Shown here: one piece after another, positions 36,159-47,700 of the stretch
How the letters are laid out: every line of letters begins with the position of its first letter
Position numbering within the stretch: position 1 is the stretch's first letter
Made by a program: the position numbers and the translations under genes
NCBI RefSeq assembly: GCF_026914265.1
Contig: NC_069129.1
Coordinates: forward strand, 75,028,049-75,092,048
Source: Mya arenaria
Lineage: Eukaryota > Mollusca > Bivalvia > Myida > Myidae
Reading direction: 5' to 3'
Length of the DNA stretch: 64,000 nucleotides
The notes under the pieces: generated by a model
The model's database searches: none
Told to the model about the DNA's origin: nothing
The model's input: the letters and a program-made list of their open reading frames with translations, nothing else

Positions 36159-38070
36159 ATGTCATTGCCAACGAGTAGCTTCACCGGAATTGGAGGGACC
36201 AACGTTTCGAGGAGGGACCAACGTTTTGTGGGCAGTTTCGTTACCGAACACCTGAGGCGTGTCTGGGTGGATCGATGTCTTCATTCCGTGGACATGAGTG
36301 TTACCAACTACTAGAGAAGTTTCACATCTACTACTAGATTCATCAAGAGAACCATCCATAGGGACCATTGGCAGATTGTGACTGCCAAGTGACAGTGATA
36401 CAGTGGTTATTTTCCTTAGGTTAAGGTGGTGAGTGACGTAGAATTGTATAAATGCACAAATTCTGTTAAAAAAGTTTTCATGTTACTTTATGTTTTGGAT
36501 TACAATGGCCTCTTATGAGCACCACTTACTCCATAGCCTGAATATCTCATGAAAACTTTCATAAAATATGTAAATTTGGAAAGTGAAAAGTTATTGTAAG
36601 TGAGATAGCGATAAGTACGGCATATTCACAAATAAGATTCATTGGTGAAGGTTCTCTTAACAAAAGCATGCACAGTTAATGAGTACTAACTTTTTTTCTT
36701 CTTTTTTTTAATCATTCATTAACAGTAGAATTGTCCATTTTCGTTCAGTGTTTCTGATGTTTCGGTTGTTGTTATAGTGTAAAAGTATAGATTTCCTACA
36801 TATAGACAAAAATTAGTTTCAAACTACAGAATTATAAAGTAGTAGGTAGTCACTATAGTATAGTATAGTCACCCTGTCACAATTTTCCATATTCGGCTCT
36901 ACAACAGCTTTCTATAGTTTCAGATCATGGGAGCAGGTTCCAGTAAATAAATTTCAGATTGTTCCAGTTCGTAATTTACAGTCGGGATCTTTTCGGTGGC
37001 CTTGACATGAATGGGGGTTGCTGAGATCTACATGCTGATTGTTCCTGCATCGTAAATAGGTTTGGTCAATAAAACCAATTAACTACTAAGGCTATCTATA
37101 TTGCAAGTTTAATTAATTATATATCTCTTATTTAGGGCTTTATACATTAATTAGTGTCCATTTCTTTAGATTTCAAGAAATTCATCATCAGCACTATCTG
37201 TTGTTGTTGCAAGCACCAACTGCTGCTATCGTTGTCATCATCAAGTGTCAAAAGTTGTCAGATTCATTATTTTCAATTCAGTTTTTATATTAAGACTATT
37301 TAATTGTATATTTAATACCTTTTTTGGACAAGATAAACCATATTTTTCTGTGGTATAGAATAATTGTTTTTGCTGTTACAATTATCATCGCCGTTGAATG
37401 TAATTTTGTGTTGTTGTCACTTATTTGTCTATACACTTACCTTGTATCCATTTTGGTTGTATTTGTAAAATGATTATTGCACAGCAATTTAAATAAATAT
37501 TTTTTGTGAATATTTTGAAGAAGTAGTCTACCCTAGTACTCAGTACTCAGTAGTCATGTCAGACTTAGAGTGACAGTATTGTAGATAAGGACTGGGCCCA
37601 TAGTTAAGTTTATGATAGCTAGTGTAGTTAAGTAGTCTATTTGGAATACTTAAATAGATGATTTTGTGAATTTTTTTTTGTGAATTTGATTGTTAATTCA
37701 CGCATTTATTTATCAGACATTGATTAAATATCAGGCTGTGTAATGATCATTCATTCTTTAATGATTTACTTGTTTTTACATTTTATTAATTGTGATAATA
37801 TGTGGTGATCAGTGTTTGAATATTGAGAACTTGTGTGATAAGAGACACTATAGTGTGAAATTAGGTGATAGAGACACTTGTGAAATTTAAGTGAAAGAGA
37901 CATTCATGATTTTATAGTGAGAAGATATTAAATCAATCTAAATCCAAAAAAATATTGCACTATTAAGACAGCAAGGACTGTTTATTGCAATTGAAATATT
38001 GATTTAGTAACATTGTGAATTAACTGAGAAACTATCTATTACTTGTGTGATTGAAAAACTTTGATTAAGT

Positions 38071-39210
38071 ATGGCGGAAAAAGTTACGGAAGAAGATATT
38101 GCAATGGTGGAACTTATGAAAAAGTTTAAGATCAATACAACGGAGGATTTAGAAGAGTTGTTCGGCGCTAAAGTGAAAGAAAAAAAGCCAACTATGATAG
38201 CTGATGTCAAAGAGACATTAAAATTTCCACGTATCAGCCTCTTCTATGGTGAAAGTGGTAAAGGTGAAGTGTCATACCGTACATGGAGATACGAGGTCAA
38301 CTGTTTGATTCGGGAGAAGGCGTACACCAAAGAAGGTATTCTCCTGGGCATACGCCGTTCACTCCGGGGAGAATCAGCAGACATGGTTACGAGACTTGGG
38401 GAACAAGCCACCATAGATGATATATTGAAAATGTTTCAAAGTACATATGGGAATGTTGAAACTCCTGAATCTATATTAAGAAAATTTCATAGTTGTGAAC
38501 AAGACTGCGATCCAGTGAATACCTATGCATCCAAAGTAGAAGAATTATTTTCACAAGCTGTGGAACTTGGTGCTGTTCATAGGAGTCAACAAATTTTACT
38601 GAAGAGTGTTTTTTATGAAGGGCTCAATACTGAATTGAAGATAGCATCATCATTTAAATTTGAAACAGTTGCCAATTATCATGATTTTAAAACTGAAATA
38701 AGGAAGCTGGAAATAGAGTTAAAAGCGAAACCCAAGAAAGAAAATAAAACCAAATGCAACGCCACCACAAAAAGTGAAGTTAATTCAAAAAAACAAACAT
38801 CGGATCCAGACTTAAAATCAGTACTTGAAAGTATAAATGCAAGACTTGAAAAGCTGGAGAAAGAAAAGGAACATACTACAGCAAGCATGCAACAACAGAC
38901 TAAGCCACAAGACAGCCAAGAACAACAACATGGTTACTATCCTGGGCAGTCAAGTTACCAGTATACTCTAAGAGGTGGACGCGGTCAACGACATTTTAGA
39001 GGTGCCAACAGTCAATTTCGGGGAAGAAGACCGTTCAGAGGACATGGCCGGGGTAGATCATCCTATATGACAAGAAGGCCTCCTGGAAACTGTTACAACT
39101 GTAATGAACCAGGTCACTACGCCAGAGATTGCCCTTCAAATCAGTCTGGAGCTTGTTACAACTGCAATGAAACAGGTCACTACGCCAGAGATTGCCATTT
39201 AAACCTGTAG
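38071..39210 (+). CDS. gag of the young gypsy element
   Basis: The protein of about 379 residues has three parts. It starts with an acidic segment (MAEKVTEEDIAMVELMKKF) and continues with a capsid-type segment (about 50-240, including YRTWRYEVNCLIREKAYT and RRSLRGESADMVTRLGEQ). A Lys/Glu-rich, then Gly/Arg-rich stretch follows. The C-terminus carries two CCHC zinc knuckles (CYNCNEPGHYARDC and CYNCNETGHYARDC, about 345-376) that would bind the element's RNA. It parallels the gag of the old copy at 22.2 kb. Confidence 0.95.
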   Translation: MAEKVTEEDIAMVELMKKFKINTTEDLEELFGAKVKEKKPTMIADVKETLKFPRISLFYGESGKGEVSYRTWRYEVNCLIREKAYTKEGILLGIRRSLRGESADMVTRLGEQATIDDILKMFQSTYGNVETPESILRKFHSCEQDCDPVNTYASKVEELFSQAVELGAVHRSQQILLKSVFYEGLNTELKIASSFKFETVANYHDFKTEIRKLEIELKAKPKKENKTKCNATTKSEVNSKKQTSDPDLKSVLESINARLEKLEKEKEHTTASMQQQTKPQDSQEQQHGYYPGQSSYQYTLRGGRGQRHFRGANSQFRGRRPFRGHGRGRSSYMTRRPPGNCYNCNEPGHYARDCPSNQSGACYNCNETGHYARDCHLNL

Positions 39211-42200
39211 GTACCACTTCCGCGGGTCAAGAAACTGGTACAAAGAAACACGCCGACCCACAACTTATTGGTGAATCAGCTGAAGTTCAAATTAAGATAA
39301 ATGGTATAAATAGTTTAGCTCTTTGCGATACAGGCTCTTGTGTTTCCACATGCTCTGAAAATTTCTACAATGAACATCTTTCTAATCTTGTATTAAAACC
39401 TTTGAAAAACTTGGTAAAAATTGAATGTGCAGATGGAAATGAATTACCCTACACAGGCTACATTGAAGTAAACATCCAGCCAGTTGGTATACCAGGTGCT
39501 GAAGAACAAGCTTGTTTGCTACTAGTCATTCCAGACACAGAATACAACACCAAAACACCAATATTACTTGGGACCAACATACTCTCAGAATTTTTAAATA
39601 TCTGCAAAGAACGAAATGGCGAAAAATTTCTACAGAACTCTAGTTTACATGTTCCTTGGTTTTTAGCATTTCGTTGCATAGTATTAAGGGAAAAAGAACT
39701 TCATAGAAATCACAACAAACTGGCAATTCTAAGAAGTGCTGAAGTTGGGAAAGTCACCATTGGACCAAACCATTCAATAAGTATAAGATAATGAAATAAG
39801 CCACATATCAACATGTGCATTGATCCATGAAACAAACCAGTCTAAATTACCTGATTTCGTGGATGTTAGTCCAGCAGTTGTAAATTACAGAGATAAAAGA
39901 AAGCAAGAATATTTTGTTACCATCTCTAATCTTACGACACATACAGTTACTATTTCACCCAAAGCAGTCATTGTAGAACTTCAACCAGTTGAAATTGATA
40001 ATGGATTACTTGAAAATCAATCAGAAAGCAGCAAGTCAAATGCATTCAACAAGATCCACATAGGCACAGATATTTCTCAAGAACAACACGACAGTCTATT
40101 GAATATTCTAAATAAACATGAAGCTATTTTTTCAAAAGGAGATACAGATATTGGCAAGTGTACAAAAGGGAAACATAGAATTGAATTAGAAAACAAAATA
40201 CCATTTAAAGAAAAATACAGGCGCATACCACCAGGGATGTTTGAAGAGGTTCGCAAGCACATTGAAGATCTTTTAACAAGTGGGGTCATACGCAGATCGA
40301 AATCTCCATGGGCGTCGGCCGTAGTACTTTGTCGCAAGAAGAACGGAAAACTTAGAGTATGTATTGACGACAGAAGACTTAATCAAAGAACTATCAAAGA
40401 TTCCCACGCATTACCAAGACCAGAAGAAATATTTGACTGTTTACATGGCGCAAAATGGTTCACAATCGCAGACATGAAATCTGGATATCATCAAATCGAT
40501 GTAGAAGAGAGACATAAGAAATATACAGCCTTTACTTTAGGACCACTTGGATTGTACGAACACAATAAATTAGCTTTTGGACTTTGTAATGCACCTTCTG
40601 AATACCAAAGAATAATGCAGGATTGTCTGGGCGATTATCATTTAAACATCTGTTTCATATACCTGGATGACTTAATCATTTTCAGTTCAACCTACGAGGA
40701 ACATCTTGAACGTCTTGACAAAGTTCTTACCAGAATGAAAGAATGTGGTATCAAGTTATCAGCAGAAAAGTGTTTTTTCTTGGAAAAAAAGGTAAAATTT
40801 TTGGGTCATGTAGTGAGTGAAAATGGACTTGAAACAGACCCAGAAAAATGTGAGAAAATAAAAAATTTTCCTACGCCGAAAAATCCAGACGAACTGCGTT
40901 CCTTTTTAGCACTGGCAGGCTACTACAGGAAATTTGTGAAAGATTTTAGTAAAGTTACCAAACCTTTAGCTGACCTACTTCCACCAACTAGTCCAAAAAA
41001 GAATAAGAAACAACAAGAGAAGAAACCTTGGCAATGGGAAAAGCAACAAGAAGACACCTTTCAGAAGATTAAAGATCTGTTAACCTCGCCTCCAATATTA
41101 GCCTACCCCCAGTTTGATCAACCCTTTGAAGTTCATACAGATGCCAGTGGTGTTGGACTAGGCGCAGTACTCTATCAAGAGCAAGAAGGGCGGAAGAAAG
41201 TTGTGGCGTACGCTAGCAGAAGTCTTTCGAAATCAGAAAAAAATTACTCAGCCTTCAAGATGGAATTTTTAGCGCTCAAATGGGCAATAGCTGACAAATT
41301 TAGTGATTATCTGATAGGAAATAGATTTACAGTTTATACGGATAATAACCCTTTGACTCATATTCTTACTAGTGCAAAACTCGACGCCACCGGCCAAAGA
41401 TGGATAGCGGCACCCAGCGATTATGATTTTAACATCATCTACAGACCAGGCAAAAGTAACACTGATGCTGATGTTTTATCTAGATATCCAGGATACAAAG
41501 TACAGGACAACAATTTAATAGACTTCAAATCCATCAAAGCCATTTGTAATACAATTTTTGTTTCACCATACATTGATGTTTTACCATGCTCAACATTGGA
41601 CATTTTAGATGTTATTGAGACACCAGGCCAGACTATGGCCCAGATCGAAATGCGGGAACTGAGAAAAGAACAGCGAGAAGACCCCATTATAGGAATCTGG
41701 CTTAGAGCAGTCATTGATAAGTGTTATCCCCAAAGAAAATTGATTACTAATAACAGACAACATCAAACTATGTCAAGACATTTTCAACAGTTTAGAGTAG
41801 TAAGAGGATTACTTTATAGAGAAACAGAAGAAAATGGGGATAAGATCAAACAACTAGTTCTACCAAGGGTTTACAGAAGACAAGTTCTTTTAGGTCTACA
41901 CAATGATATGGGACATCCAGGCAAGGACAGAACCTCGTCTCTAGTCCGAGAACGATTCTACTGGCCGGGGTACACAGCAGAAGTAGGTAGCTTGGTAGAT
42001 CAGTGTCCGAGATGCTTGAGAGCAAAGACTACCAAAAATGCAACAGCTCCTTTAATAAACATTAAGTCTTCATATCCTCTAGAACTAGTAAGCACAGATT
42101 TCTTAAAAGTTGATGAATGTAAAGGAGGGATTGGCAATGTGTTAGTGATAACAGATCACTTCACAAAGTTGGCTGTAGCTATTCCAACAAAAAACCAAAC

Positions 42201-43492
42201 TGCAAAAACTACAGCAGAAGTTTTGTTAAATCATTTCATCTACCAGTATGGCATTCCATCCAAACTCTTGTCCGACCAAGGTCCAAATTTTGAATCCGAA
42301 ATTATAAAGGAACTTTGCTGTTTGATGGGAATAGACAAGATCAGAACCACTGTGTACCATCCACAGTGTAACGGCATCTCTGAAAGATTCAACAAAAGCC
42401 TACTAGGTATGTTAAGAACATTAGACCCGAACAAGAAGGAAAACTGGAAAAGGTATATATCAGCACTTGTTTTCTCTTACAACTCGACAAAACACGAATC
42501 AACAGGTTATTCACCCTTTGAGTTAATGTTTGGGCGAAAGCCAAAACTACCAATCGATGTTATGTTTCAGACGGACATGGATGATGAAAGGATCACTACA
42601 GATTATGTGAAGGAGTTGCAGAGGAGATTGCAAACAGTACAAGAACTTGCGAACAAATCATTAGAAAAAGCCAGAAATAAACAAAAACTTCAGTATGATA
42701 AAAAGGCCAAAGCAACAAATATTAAAATAGGAGACAAGGTTCTTGTAAAAAAAATTAGCATTTTCAGGACCTCACAAACTGGCTGATAAGTTTGAGGAAA
42801 GGATGTATGAGGTTATGGGTCAACCAAAAAAAGACATACCTGTATTTGTGGTTGAGGATGAAGATGGTAGGACAAAAACACTGCATAGAAACCATTTGTT
42901 ATTGATTAAAGATACAGAAGAAGAACAGAAAGCTGAAAGGCCGATTCCGAAGCCCCGCAGGCGAATGATGGCTAAAACAAGTAAAGATAAAGAAAATACA
43001 GTGGGAAATGTAGAACTGGACAGAGGTACTACAGATGTAAGAGAAGTAGAAGACGAACACGTTAAGATTGATAAACATGAGTCAAGTGATACAGACTCGG
43101 AGATGGAATGTATTGTAATACGTTCTAAAGATAGACTGACCGGTCAGCAAGAAGATAGAGAGAGATATAACGAAGAAGCAGGACGGCCAAGAATCCAGCC
43201 ACGAGATCGTTCTAGAAGAACATCTAATGATGCTGAAGATGAAATTGAAGCAGAAGAAGCAGTTCAGTTACCAGGAATTCATCCTAGAGATCCACCAAGA
43301 AGACAGGAAGAGAGGGACCCAGAAAGCGACGAAGAAGTATCACAATTACGGAGGTCTTCAAGACAGAGAAAGAAACCAGCTTGGTATGATTCCTATGTTG
43401 TAGGACAACAGCAGGACATCAGTCAGTTGATGCATTTACACATGGAAAATATTAGATGCACTACAGATTTGTTGAAATCAGTGATTAAGTAG
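39192..43492 (+). CDS. pol of the young gypsy element (PR-RT-RH-IN)
   Basis: The region encodes, in order, an aspartic protease (ALCDTGSCVSTCSENF near 39320; PDTEYNTKTPILLGTNI near 39540) and a reverse transcriptase (KEKYRRIPPGMFEEVRKHIE; FTIADMKSGYHQIDVEE; FIYLDDLIIFS with the catalytic DD at about 40665). RNase H follows (VHTDASGVGLGAVLYQEQ near 41130; YTDNNPLTHIL). Integrase has an HHCC finger (LHNDMGHPGKDRTS ... QCPRCLRAKT, about 41900-42030) and core blocks VLVITDHFTKLAV, LSDQGPNFESEI and GISERFNKSLLGML. A long charged tail (KPRRRMMAKTSKDK ... RRSSRQRKKPAWYDSYVV) closes it. The PR-RT-RH-IN order is that of Ty3/gypsy. I see no chromodomain. It is treated as a fossil and is possibly slightly broken. 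Confidence 0.93.
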
Positions 43493-43957
43493 CTTATTTC
43501 AGATAATAAGATTTTATTGTTTTATTTCATGCAATTGTGACAGTACCTATTGCAGTATAAGTCTTGTCATTTATTTGTAAAGATTAATAGTTTTTACGAG
43601 GTATTATTATTATTTTTTTTATCATATGTTGAATTTATTTCAGGGAGTTAACAGCATTTGTAGGAATTACAGATGGATACTCAGATATTCTCTAAAGATG
43701 GGACAATTCATACAGGATTTCTTTTTGTGTGTAGTTCAGTTTATAAACTACTAATCATTGTATAATTTAATTACAGGAATTAAATTATTTTCGAAGAAGG
43801 GGAGGAGTACACATTATATATTTTTTTTATGTATTTCAGGTATCAAGATATTTGCATAGTTGTATTACATGCTTAGTAAATGTATACTTGAATATTATTA
43901 TGTTTTAACCGTTTTATACGAGATAAGCTTTCAGACAAGTCGAGACGACTTTTCCGA

Positions 43958-43969
43958 AGAGGGGGAGAA
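43958..43969 (+). other. Polypurine tract of the young gypsy element
   Basis: agagggggagaa lies directly before the 3' LTR, the expected plus-strand primer position. Confidence 0.85.
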
Positions 43970-44782
43970 TGTGACAGGGTGATAAAATCAATAGTGTAGT
44001 GTAACCTTTATGTATATTTTCTTTGGGTTAAGTAAGTTTTCTCCACGAGAGGAAGCCAGAGATACTGGCAGTTTTGTAGTAGATCGTATCGGGAGATATC
44101 GACACGTATAATTGAATGGCATATTAATTTAGTGTCATAACAGCTTCATTAGATATCCATATTCTATTAGACAAATGTAAGTAGAGCGTAGGCTTTGTCT
44201 ATTTCTGTATTTCCGTCTTTGTTTGTGATGTCGGACCGGGTTTTGTCTTTGATATTTTTGCGGGCTGTTTTGAACGTCATTTAACCTTAATTTATAATAA
44301 ACCTCACGATTTCATCTCTACAAGTCACTTTAACAACTGCATGGTTTGTTACAGCTCATATTTCACCAGGTCCTCCAGTCCCGGTTTGAGAGCGAAAGCC
44401 AGAGTTTGATTGGGGTAACGTGTCTAAAGTACCAGATACTTTGTAAGTATGAAAACAATGTTGTTTGATGTATAATATAGGCTATTGTATAAAGAACAGT
44501 CACTCACCCTGAACTCATTGTTAAAATGTATATTTCATTCCATAACCATTTTAACCTTCATGTCATTCTTTATCATTCTTATAATGATAAGTTATTTAGT
44601 AATGTCTCCAGTATTGTAAGACAATGTTATTTATGTAATTGCAGGACGTTTCACTGTTACTGCCATTCCAGTGGTTACACGGGTTGGACATGTTTTGATG
44701 TGTAAATGACAAAATAAAAATATCGAACGAAACATTATCTACATTTGTCGTTATTCTAACGATGGTAGAGCCAAAAGTTACA
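43970..44782 (+). repeat. 3' LTR of the young gypsy element
   Basis: It is 813 bp and almost identical to the 5' LTR. It ends in TTACA and is followed after only gaa by the first 170-bp satellite unit. Confidence 0.97.
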
Positions 44783-47700
44783 GAAATGACGTCACTTTAC
44801 GTCACCGGCTGTCACCTGGGCCCTCCCATACGGTTAACGTGGGGACCTCGTTTCCCGCTTTTGAACCCTTTCGCGTTGACGTAGAAGGCTGGGACCGCGC
44901 GCGTTGTTCTTAGACGGCGGCTCGCATGGCGACTACGTTCTTACTTCAGACCGATATGACGTCACTTTACGTCACCGGCTGTCACCTGGGCCCTCCCATA
45001 CGGTTAACGTGGGGACCTCGTTTCCCGCTTTTGAACCCTTTCGCGTTGACGTAGAAGGCTGGGACCGCGCGCGTTGTTCTTAGACGGCGGCTCGCATGGC
45101 GACTACGTTCTTACTTCAGACCGATATGACGTCACTTTACGTCACCGGCTGTCACCTGGGCCCTCCCATACGGTTAACGTGGGGACCTCGTTTCCCGCTT
45201 TTGAACCCTTTCGCGTTGACGTAGAAGGCTGGGACCGCGCGCGTTGTTCTTAGACGGCGGCTCGCATGGCGACTACGTTCTTACTTCAGACCGATATGAC
45301 GTCACTTTACGTCACCGGCTGTCACCTGGGCCCTCCCATACGGTTAACGTGGGGACCTCGTTTCCCGCTTTTGAACCCTTTCGCGTTGACGTAGAAGGCT
45401 GGGACCGGGCGCGTTGTTCTTAGACGGCGGCTCGCATGGCGACTACGTTCTTACTTCAGACCGATATGACGTCACTTTACGTCACCGGCTGTCACCTGGG
45501 CCCTCCCATACGGTTAACGTGGGGACCTCGTTTCCCGCTTTTGAACCCTTTCGCGTTGACGTAGAAGGCTGGGACCGCGCGCGTTGTTCTTAGACGGCGG
45601 CTCGCATGGCGACTACGTTCTTACTTCAGACCGATATGACGTCACTTTACGTCACCGGCTGTCACCTGGGCCCTCCCATACGGTTAACGTGGGGACCTCG
45701 TTTCCCGCTTTTGAACCCTTTCGCGTTGACGTAGAAGGCTGGGACCGGCGCGCGTTGTTCTTAGACGGCGGCTCGCATGGCGACTACGTTCTTACTTCAG
45801 ACCGATATGACGTCACTTTACGTCACCGGCTGTCACCTGGGCCCTCCCATACGGTTAACGTGGGGACCTCGTTTCCCGCTTTTGAACCCTTTCGCGTTGA
45901 CGTAGAAGGCTGGGACCGCGCGCGTTGTTCTTAGACGGCGGCTCGCATGGCGACTACGTTCTTACTTCAGACCGATATGACGTCACTTTACGTCACCGGC
46001 TGTCACCTGGGCCCTCCCATACGGTTAACGTGGGGACCTCGTTTCCCGCTTTTGAACCCTTTCGCGTTGACGTAGAAGGCTGGGACCGCGCGCGTTGTTC
46101 TTAGACGGCGGCTCGCATGGCGACTACGTTCTTACTTCAGACCGATATGACGTCACTTTACGTCACCGGCTGTCACCTGGGCCCTCCCATACGGTTAACG
46201 TGGGGACCTCGTTTCCCGCTTTTGAACCCTTTCGCGTTGACGTAGAAGGCTGGGACCGCGCGCGTTGTTCTTAGACGGCGGCTCGCATGGCGACTACGTT
46301 CTTACTTCAGACCGATATGACGTCACTTTACGTCACCGGCTGTCACCTGGGCCCTCCCATACGGTTAACGTGGGGACCTCGTTTCCCGCTTTTGAACCCT
46401 TTCGCGTTGACGTAGAAGGCTGGGACCGCGCGCGTTGTTCTTAGACGGCGGCTCGCATGGCGACTACGTTCTTACTTCAGACCGATATGACGTCACTTTA
46501 CGTCACCGGCTGTCACCTGGGCCCTCCCATACGGTTAACGTGGGGACCTCGTTTCCCGCTTTTGAACCCTTTCGCGTTGACGTAGAAGGCTGGGACCGGG
46601 CGCGTTGTTCTTAGACGGCGGCTCGCATGGCGACTACGTTCTTACTTCAGACCGATATGACGTCACTTTACGTCACCGGCTGTCACCTGGGCCCTCCCAT
46701 ACGGTTAACGTGGGGACCTCGTTTCCCGCTTTTGAACCCTTTCGCGTTGACGTAGAAGGCTGGGACCGCGCGCGTTGTTCTTAGACGGCGGCTCGCATGG
46801 CGACTACGTTCTTACTTCAGACCGATATGACGTCACTTTACGTCACCGGCTGTCACCTGGGCCCTCCCATACGGTTAACGTGGGGACCTCGTTTCCCGCT
46901 TTTGAACCCTTTTGCGTTGACGTAGAAGGCTGGGACCGCGCGCGTTGTTCTTAGACGGCGGCTCGCATGGCGACTACGTTCTTACTTCAGACCGATATGA
47001 CGTCACTTTACGTCACCGGCTGTCACCTGGGCCCTCCCATACGGTTAACGTGGGGACCTCGTTTCCCGCTTTTGAACCCTTTTGCGTTGACGTAGAAGGC
47101 TGGGACCGCGCGCGTTGTTCTTAGACGGCGGCTCGCATGGCGACTACGTTCTTACTTCAGACCGATATGACGTCACTTTACGTCACCGGCTGTCACCTGG
47201 GCCCTCCCATACGGTTAACGTGGGGACCTCGTTTCCCGCTTTTGAACCCTTTCGCGTTGACGTAGAAGGCTGGGACCGCGCGCGTTGTTCTTAGACGGCG
47301 GCTCGCATGGCGACTACGTTCTTACTTCAGACCGATATGACGTCACTTTACGTCACCGGCTGTCACCTGGGCCCTCCCATACGGTTAACGTGGGGACCTC
47401 GTTTCCCGCTTTTGAACCCTTTCGCGTTGACGTAGAAGGCTGGGACCGGCGCGCGTTGTTCTTAGACGGCGGCTCGCATGGCGACTACGTTCTTACTTCA
47501 GACCGATATGACGTCACTTTACGTCACCGGCTGTCACCTGGGCCCTCCCATACGGTTAACGTGGGGACCTCGTTTCCCGCTTTTGAACCCTTTCGCGTTG
47601 ACGTAGAAGGCTGGGACCGGGCGCGTTGTTCTTAGACGGCGGCTCGCATGGCGACTACGTTCTTACTTCAGACCGATATGACGTCACTTTACGTCACCGG

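Larger units (their letters stand above)
35328..44782 (+). mobile_element. Young, nearly whole Ty3/gypsy LTR retrotransposon
   Basis: A 9,455-bp element with LTRs of 812 and 813 bp. These begin TGTGACAGGG and end TTACA, and by eye they differ at about three places. Internal parts in order are the primer-binding site, a ~1.9-kb leader, gag (38071-39210), pol with protease, RT, RNase H and integrase (39192-43492) and a polypurine tract. There is no envelope gene. It looks whole in structure, with perhaps two or three breaks in its coding part. Some gypsy lineages use programmed frameshifting between gag and pol, so at least one frame change may be normal. The near-identical LTRs point to a recent insertion, on the order of hundreds of thousands of years or less depending on the rate used. 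No target-site duplication is visible, because the right edge abuts a satellite array. Confidence 0.95.

Noticed and set aside
35323-44787. Target-site duplication of the young gypsy element
   Set aside because: gtgta before the 5' LTR is not matched by gaaat after the 3' LTR. A tgta in the DNA beyond the satellite array is too short and not adjacent, so it was not accepted.
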